DNA from: a virus
Length of the DNA stretch: 27,736 nt
Virus record (IMG/VR): IMGVR_UViG_3300020194_000198
Span: 1 to 27,736 of that record
Reading direction: 5' to 3' (one strand)
In this document: positions 23,431 through 27,736 of the stretch, piece after piece
Numbering within the stretch: the stretch's first letter is position 1
How the letters are laid out: each line of letters opens with the position of its first letter
Translations under genes and position numbers: made by a program
Notes under the pieces: model-generated
Databases searched by the model: none
Told to the model about the DNA's origin: nothing
What the model saw: only the letters and a program-made list of their open reading frames with translations

Positions 23431-23523
23431 ATGGACTTTGGAACAATAAACTTATTATTAATTATAGGGATATTAGTATATGCGAATATTGAGTTTTATA
23501 ATTTTATTGATAATAACTTCTAA
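23431..23523 (+). CDS. Tiny membrane peptide, 30 aa (uncertain)
   Basis: ATG 23431 begins MDFGTINLLLIIGILVYANI, one hydrophobic helix. It overlaps the FecR gene start by 44 bases. No strong ribosome site is seen before it (AACGATAAAA). It may be a leader peptide that couples translation of the next gene, or chance. Confidence 0.25.
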   Translation: MDFGTINLLLIIGILVYANIEFYNFIDNNF

Positions 23524-24580
23524 CACTGCTTTTGCCAATATTGGTAAAGTAAGTGAACATAAAGGTTCAGGCCTTATCAAAAGGACAACTGGCGATAAGG
23601 TTGAAACCAATTTAGAAACTGATGTGTTTTCAATGGACGAAGTTTCTACTGGACAAGGTAGAACAGGTATTACGTTTGTTGATGATACTAAAGTTGAATT
23701 GACTGAACACTCCAAATTAGTCATTGATGAATTTGTTTACGACCCCAATACAAACACAGGTGCTTTAAGTTTAAAAGCAAGTTTAGGAAGTGTTCGTTAT
23801 GCGAGTGGTCAAATAGCAAAGAACAGTAAGCAGAATGTAAAAATATCCACACCAACTGCCACAATTGCTGTTAGAGGTACAGACTTTGCTATGATTATAG
23901 ATGAGTTAGGTGGTTCTACAATCTTATTGTTACCAAGTTGTGATACAACAGGACTATGTTATGTAGGAGAAATTGAAGTTATATCAGACGCAGGCCAAGT
24001 GATTATGAATCAGGCCTTTCAAGCTACAAGAGTAGAGGCGCCTGAAAGTAAACCATTTAAACCTATCTTGGTTGATGTAAATGAAAGTATGATTTCTAAT
24101 CTTCTCATTTTATCTCCACCTAAAAATTTAAATACTGAAGAAAATGCTAATGAAAGAAAAGCAGTTGCTGATGTTTTAGATATAGACTTTTTAGAAATAG
24201 ATATTTTAAATGAAGATTTACTATCAACAAAAGATGATGATAACTTTGAAGAATTAGATGTTGATTATTTGGCACAAGACTTTTTATCTGATGTATTAGA
24301 CGCTATCAATAAAGTATTAGCAGAAAGTTTTTTAAGTCAGTTGACAGATGTATTTGTTAAGAAGAAACAAAAGACAGGACAAGATACAGAAACAGGTATT
24401 ATTATAATTGACAATGGAACATTTTGGGAGTTTAGACGAGAAGACACTAACAATTTTGTTAGATTACGATTAAGTAAATCAAGTGAGTATATTATCAATT
24501 TAACACAAGGTGATTTTGTAACAAGAGATTACATAATAGGAGATGGTAGTTTAAACAATATAGACATCTATCAAAAATAA
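23480..24580 (+). CDS. Secreted FecR-domain protein
   Basis: 366 residues. A Sec signal, MRILSFIILLIITSNTAFA, is followed by a FecR domain at about 22-165: GLIKRTTGDKVETNLET, STGQGRTGITFVDDTKVELT, then LGSVRYASGQ and the hallmark ISTPTATIAVRGTDFAM. Residues ~215-310 are acidic and helical. The C-terminal ~60 residues are a beta-rich extra part (FWEFRREDTNNFVRLRLS). There is no transmembrane segment after the signal, so it is periplasmic or exported, unlike the classical FecR anti-sigma factors. In bacteria FecR-domain proteins are often beside CHASE2 cyclases, and the same pair occurs here. The partner or ligand is unknown. Confidence 0.82.
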   Translation: MRILSFIILLIITSNTAFANIGKVSEHKGSGLIKRTTGDKVETNLETDVFSMDEVSTGQGRTGITFVDDTKVELTEHSKLVIDEFVYDPNTNTGALSLKASLGSVRYASGQIAKNSKQNVKISTPTATIAVRGTDFAMIIDELGGSTILLLPSCDTTGLCYVGEIEVISDAGQVIMNQAFQATRVEAPESKPFKPILVDVNESMISNLLILSPPKNLNTEENANERKAVADVLDIDFLEIDILNEDLLSTKDDDNFEELDVDYLAQDFLSDVLDAINKVLAESFLSQLTDVFVKKKQKTGQDTETGIIIIDNGTFWEFRREDTNNFVRLRLSKSSEYIINLTQGDFVTRDYIIGDGSLNNIDIYQK

Positions 24581-24581
24581 T

Positions 24582-25874
24582 ATGTTTTATAAAATTTTAA
24601 AAAAGTTTGTTATCTATTTGTTTATCTGGATGGTATTCTTTTCTATAGTAGATAAAGTAAAAGCAGATTTATATTACGACACTTACGCTGGTACAGGTGC
24701 CACGCCAAGTTTTCCAGGTAATGGTGGTAGTTTAACATATCCCACAAAATTAAGTTCAGGTACAATATCAAGTATAGATTACAATTGGGGAAGTGGTTAT
24801 GTATTAGACTCTGGTAGAAACGAAAGGGTTATTGTACATATGTATGGTTACATCACCATACCAGACACAGGTTCACAGGACATACAGTTCTATCTATATG
24901 CTGATGATGGTGTGTATATGAAATTAGATGATACAGTTGTCATTAACGATTGGCAAGAGCAAGGTGCTGGTACTTGGAACTATGTTTCAACAGACCAAAC
25001 ACTCACAGGTGGACAAACTTATTATATTGATATGTGGTGGTATGAAAACGGTGGAGGTGCCGCCGTTAAGTTATATTGGGACCAAACAGGTTCAGTTGCG
25101 ATTGTTCCTGCTTCAACATATTCTTTAACAGAACCAACACCTACTTCAGCTGCTACTTCAACACAAACAAGTTTAAGAACAACAACAAGAAATATTACCA
25201 ATTCAGGTAATGCTATTTACATTGACCAAGCTGGAACTAATTTAGATTTAGATGTAGTACAAGACGGTGACGATAATTTAATTGCTGGTACAAGTACAAC
25301 ATCAAGTACAATAACAGACGCTAACATAAGTGGTGATTACAATACAGTAAATCTATCACAAAAGAGTGATAACAATGTTTTACTATTTGGTGTAAATGGT
25401 GACCATAATGATTTAACGGTATCACAAGGCGACAATGTAAATGACACAGGTGGTCATAGAGCAATTGTAGATGTAACAGGTAATTATAATAGTACATCAT
25501 TGACACAATACGACACAGGTTTTGGTTCAGGTCAATTCGCTGACATAAATATTTCTGGTAATGATAATACAATTACATCAACACAAAGAGAAACCGACAA
25601 AATGTTATTCATAGATGTCAACGGTTCTGATAATACTATAACAACTGACCAAAAAGATTCAGGTCAACATTTTTTAGATATTACTGTAGGTTCAAATCAA
25701 ACTGTAAGTGTAACTCAACAAGGTACAGGTGACCACGCTGCTACTATTGATATGGGTGGTTATTCAGCTGGACTTTCACTAGACCAAAATTCATCAACTG
25801 ACCAAAATTATGTATTAGAACAAACTTGTGCTAATGTATCTGGTTGTGGTACAACAAGCGTAACTCAAAATTAA
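24582..25874 (+). CDS. PA14 domain-curlin repeat fusion protein (secreted)
   Basis: 430 residues. Signal-type N-terminus with a long hydrophobic part (IYLFIWMVFFSIVDKVKA). Residues ~30-180 are a PA14 domain, a beta-sandwich often binding sugars or host surfaces: YADDGVYMKLDDTVVINDW at 106-124, then GGQTYYIDMWWYENGGGAA and VKLYWDQTG. A Ser/Thr linker (~182-205) leads to curlin-type repeats at ~207-430, starting IYIDQAGTNLDLDVVQDG, nearly the same as the start of the other curlin-like protein. C-terminal Cys pair (EQTCANVSGCG). This would put an adhesin head on a curli-like strand. Fusion of these two domains is unusual to my knowledge. Confidence 0.8.
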   Translation: MFYKILKKFVIYLFIWMVFFSIVDKVKADLYYDTYAGTGATPSFPGNGGSLTYPTKLSSGTISSIDYNWGSGYVLDSGRNERVIVHMYGYITIPDTGSQDIQFYLYADDGVYMKLDDTVVINDWQEQGAGTWNYVSTDQTLTGGQTYYIDMWWYENGGGAAVKLYWDQTGSVAIVPASTYSLTEPTPTSAATSTQTSLRTTTRNITNSGNAIYIDQAGTNLDLDVVQDGDDNLIAGTSTTSSTITDANISGDYNTVNLSQKSDNNVLLFGVNGDHNDLTVSQGDNVNDTGGHRAIVDVTGNYNSTSLTQYDTGFGSGQFADINISGNDNTITSTQRETDKMLFIDVNGSDNTITTDQKDSGQHFLDITVGSNQTVSVTQQGTGDHAATIDMGGYSAGLSLDQNSSTDQNYVLEQTCANVSGCGTTSVTQN

Positions 25875-27736
25875 TGAAGAAAATATTAACACATTGGACA
25901 ATAGCATTTGTAACATTATTTGTTATTACATTTATAGGTTTAAAAGACCCACAAGTTAAAGAGATATTAAGACTAAAAGGTTTTGATTTATTATTACAAT
26001 CAGAACCAAAAGAAATTTCACAAGACATACACGTTGTAAGTATAGATGAAAAGGCCATAGAGAAGTATGGACAATGGCCTTGGAAAAGAGATGTACTTGC
26101 TGATGTAGTAAATCAATTAAGAGAAAAAGGTGCTGGTATTATAGTCATACCTATACTGTTTTCAGAATATGATAGACTAGGTGGTGATGAAGATTTTATT
26201 AATACAATCTATCAAAATGGTGTAGTTATAGCACAAACAGGAACAAATCAAATTAATAAGAATGCTGTACCAAGAGGTGTTGCTAAAATAGGTGACCCAC
26301 TACCTTGGTTATTTGAATGGGGAGGAATGTTAGGTCCTGTTAAAGAGTTTGGTGAATACGCTGATGGTGTGGGTGTGACAAACACAGCACCTGAAGTAGA
26401 TGGTGTTGTAAGAAGAATACCATTGTTAATGAGAATAGGTGATGAGATATACCCAGCAATGGCAATAGAAGTAATAAGAGTTGCTACAGGCGCACCTAGT
26501 TATCAAGTTAAAACAGGTGAAGGTGGTATTATCGCTATGAGAGTACCTGGTTTTGATACAATAGAAACAGACGCTAATGCTCGTATCTGGTTAAGATGGA
26601 ACAAAGAATATGTAACTACATCTATTGCTGATTTAGAAACAACTGAAGTTAAATTTAATAATAAAACAGTTATTATAGGAATGAATGCTGAAGGACTTGG
26701 TGGAATAATTGCGACACCAGTTGGAGAAAGATATGCTTACGAGTTAACTGCTTCAACACTATCAACTGTATTAGATGGTAAGAATATTACAAGAGTTGAT
26801 ATAAGTTTTATATCTGAATTAGGAGTATCATTTATATTAGGTCTTGCGTTAATTCTTATTACAAGATTTATGCCTTATTGGGTGATAGGTTTAAAACTAT
26901 TATCTTGGTATATAATTGCTGTTTATTTAAGTCATTATTTCTTTACAAAACATTTAATGCTTGTAGATGTAAGTTGGATTATTATAACAATTACAATTGT
27001 AGGATTTCATAGTGTCTTTAATAGATTTATTTTAGAGTTTAAATTAAAACAACAAATACGAAAACAGTTTGAGAAGTATTTGGATCCAAGACAAGTTGCT
27101 ATACTTGTAAAGAATCCTGAAAAGTTAAAACTTGGTGGTGATAGAAAAGAAATGTCTTTCTTGTTTATGGACATTGTAGGCTTTACTCCTATTTCTGAAT
27201 ACTATAAAAACAAAGATGATCCTGAAGGACTAGTTGCTGTAATCAATGATTATCTAAATCGTATGAGTCAAATTGTTTTAAGAAATGGTGGTACGATTGA
27301 CAAGTATATGGGTGATTGTATTATGGCATTTTGGAACGCACCATTAGATTGTCCTAATCACGCCGAGATGGCTGTAAAGACAGGTATAGAATGTGCTGAA
27401 GAAACTGAAAAGTTAAAAAAAGAATTTAGGGAGAAAGGTCTTCCTGATATTAATATAGGTTCAGGTGTTAACACAGGAACTTGTATTGTCGGTAATATGG
27501 GTAGTGAAAACCGATTAGATTATTCTGTTGTAGGTGACGCTGTAAACTTGGCAGCTAGACTTGAGGCTGCTACAAGAAATTATAGAGATGAAAATGGAAA
27601 GGTTACACCTTTGATTTATTCTTCCTATACAAAAGAGCAACTGAAAAATATTAAGTCAATTGAGTTAGATAAAATTAAGGTTAAGGGTAAAGATGAGTTA
27701 GTAACCATTTATAAACCAGTAACAAACTTAATGGAG
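25874..27736 (+). CDS. CHASE2-domain class III adenylate/guanylate cyclase (right end outside window)
   Basis: 621 codons are open to the window edge with no stop. One transmembrane helix (~7-23), an extracytoplasmic CHASE2 domain (about 30-310, with YGQWPWKRDVLADVV and AGIIVIPILFSEYDRLGG), three more helices (~312-400), then a cyclase domain from about 425. Metal ligands are D433 (LFMDIVGFT) and D481 (DKYMGDCIMAFWNAP); K477 fits the substrate-specifying position; N558 and R562 lie in GDAVNLAARLEA. Thus the main catalytic residues are kept in one chain, as in homodimeric bacterial cyclases. Lys suggests ATP over GTP, but the second specificity position is Ser. It overlaps the PA14-curlin stop by one base. 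Confidence 0.88.
   Translation, partial: MKKILTHWTIAFVTLFVITFIGLKDPQVKEILRLKGFDLLLQSEPKEISQDIHVVSIDEKAIEKYGQWPWKRDVLADVVNQLREKGAGIIVIPILFSEYDRLGGDEDFINTIYQNGVVIAQTGTNQINKNAVPRGVAKIGDPLPWLFEWGGMLGPVKEFGEYADGVGVTNTAPEVDGVVRRIPLLMRIGDEIYPAMAIEVIRVATGAPSYQVKTGEGGIIAMRVPGFDTIETDANARIWLRWNKEYVTTSIADLETTEVKFNNKTVIIGMNAEGLGGIIATPVGERYAYELTASTLSTVLDGKNITRVDISFISELGVSFILGLALILITRFMPYWVIGLKLLSWYIIAVYLSHYFFTKHLMLVDVSWIIITITIVGFHSVFNRFILEFKLKQQIRKQFEKYLDPRQVAILVKNPEKLKLGGDRKEMSFLFMDIVGFTPISEYYKNKDDPEGLVAVINDYLNRMSQIVLRNGGTIDKYMGDCIMAFWNAPLDCPNHAEMAVKTGIECAEETEKLKKEFREKGLPDINIGSGVNTGTCIVGNMGSENRLDYSVVGDAVNLAARLEAATRNYRDENGKVTPLIYSSYTKEQLKNIKSIELDKIKVKGKDELVTIYKPVTNLME

Noticed and set aside
24928-25128. 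Alternative frame inside the PA14-curlin gene
   Set aside because: It overlaps a well-defined PA14 domain in the main frame and has no recognisable product.
21464-27736. The curli-like region as a piece of bacterial chromosome joined by misassembly
   Set aside because: Same codon use, same TAATG overlaps and the same 17-base late promoter as the phage structural region, and the gene run is unbroken from the lysis block.
1-27736. tRNA genes, CRISPR arrays, insertion sequences, integrase or attachment sites
   Set aside because: Nothing with a cloverleaf, regular spaced repeat, transposase or recombinase signature was seen by eye; a tRNA scan was not possible.

Overview
The window looks like part of a T4-type marine myovirus genome, most like the pelagimyophages that infect SAR11 (Pelagibacterales) bacteria. 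The evidence is strongly AT-rich DNA with Lys/Asn/Ile-rich proteins, every gene on the + strand, one- to four-base gene overlaps (TAATG, ATGA), T4-type replication genes (UvsX recombinase, gp41 helicase), the T4 late-promoter octamer TATAAATA at three places, and many small proteins of types shared with T4-like cyanophages. Host and lineage are inferred; no marker in the window proves them.

Layout. (1) About 1-5223: DNA metabolism. An MT-A70 adenine methyltransferase, a possible DruA/DUF4338-like protein, small unknowns, UvsX and gp41. (2) 5227-14448: a late operon starting at a TATAAATA promoter. It carries unusual enzyme-like proteins: a divergent KxDG nucleotidyltransferase, an adenylate kinase fused to a second P-loop kinase, and an 883-residue protein with a Pol-beta-type nucleotidyltransferase and an NMNAT-like domain. 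A virion protein and Lys-rich head-type proteins lie among them. Several begin with a short peptide resembling the T4 capsid-targeting sequence, so they may be packaged in the head. (3) 14449-18978: a 5'-deoxyribonucleotidase, a virion protein with its own late promoter and a strong hairpin terminator, and a run of small structural or internal proteins. (4) 18980-21446: envelope and lysis region. A DUF1353 protein, a small two-helix membrane protein, a nested inner/outer spanin pair, a thermonuclease-like enzyme and two tandem paralogous membrane proteins. (5) 21446 to the window end: a curli-like island from a third late promoter. It holds CsgF, CsgG, a curlin-repeat protein, a FecR-domain protein, a PA14-curlin fusion, and a CHASE2 class III nucleotide cyclase that runs off the right edge with its main catalytic residues intact.

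How the parts may work together. Regions 1-4 make a normal T4-like replication, assembly and lysis programme. Region 5 would have the infected cell build an outer-membrane CsgG-CsgF pore, export two amyloid-type proteins (one with a PA14 sugar-binding-like head), and carry a sensor cyclase that could make cAMP or cGMP. I recall that curli-related genes were reported as widespread and of unclear function in pelagimyophage genomes assembled from metagenomes. The less explained parts are therefore the PA14-curlin fusion, the FecR and CHASE2-cyclase partners, and the apparent leaderless late promoter of csgF. No tRNA, CRISPR array, integrase or insertion sequence was seen. No gene-free stretch exceeds 115 bases.
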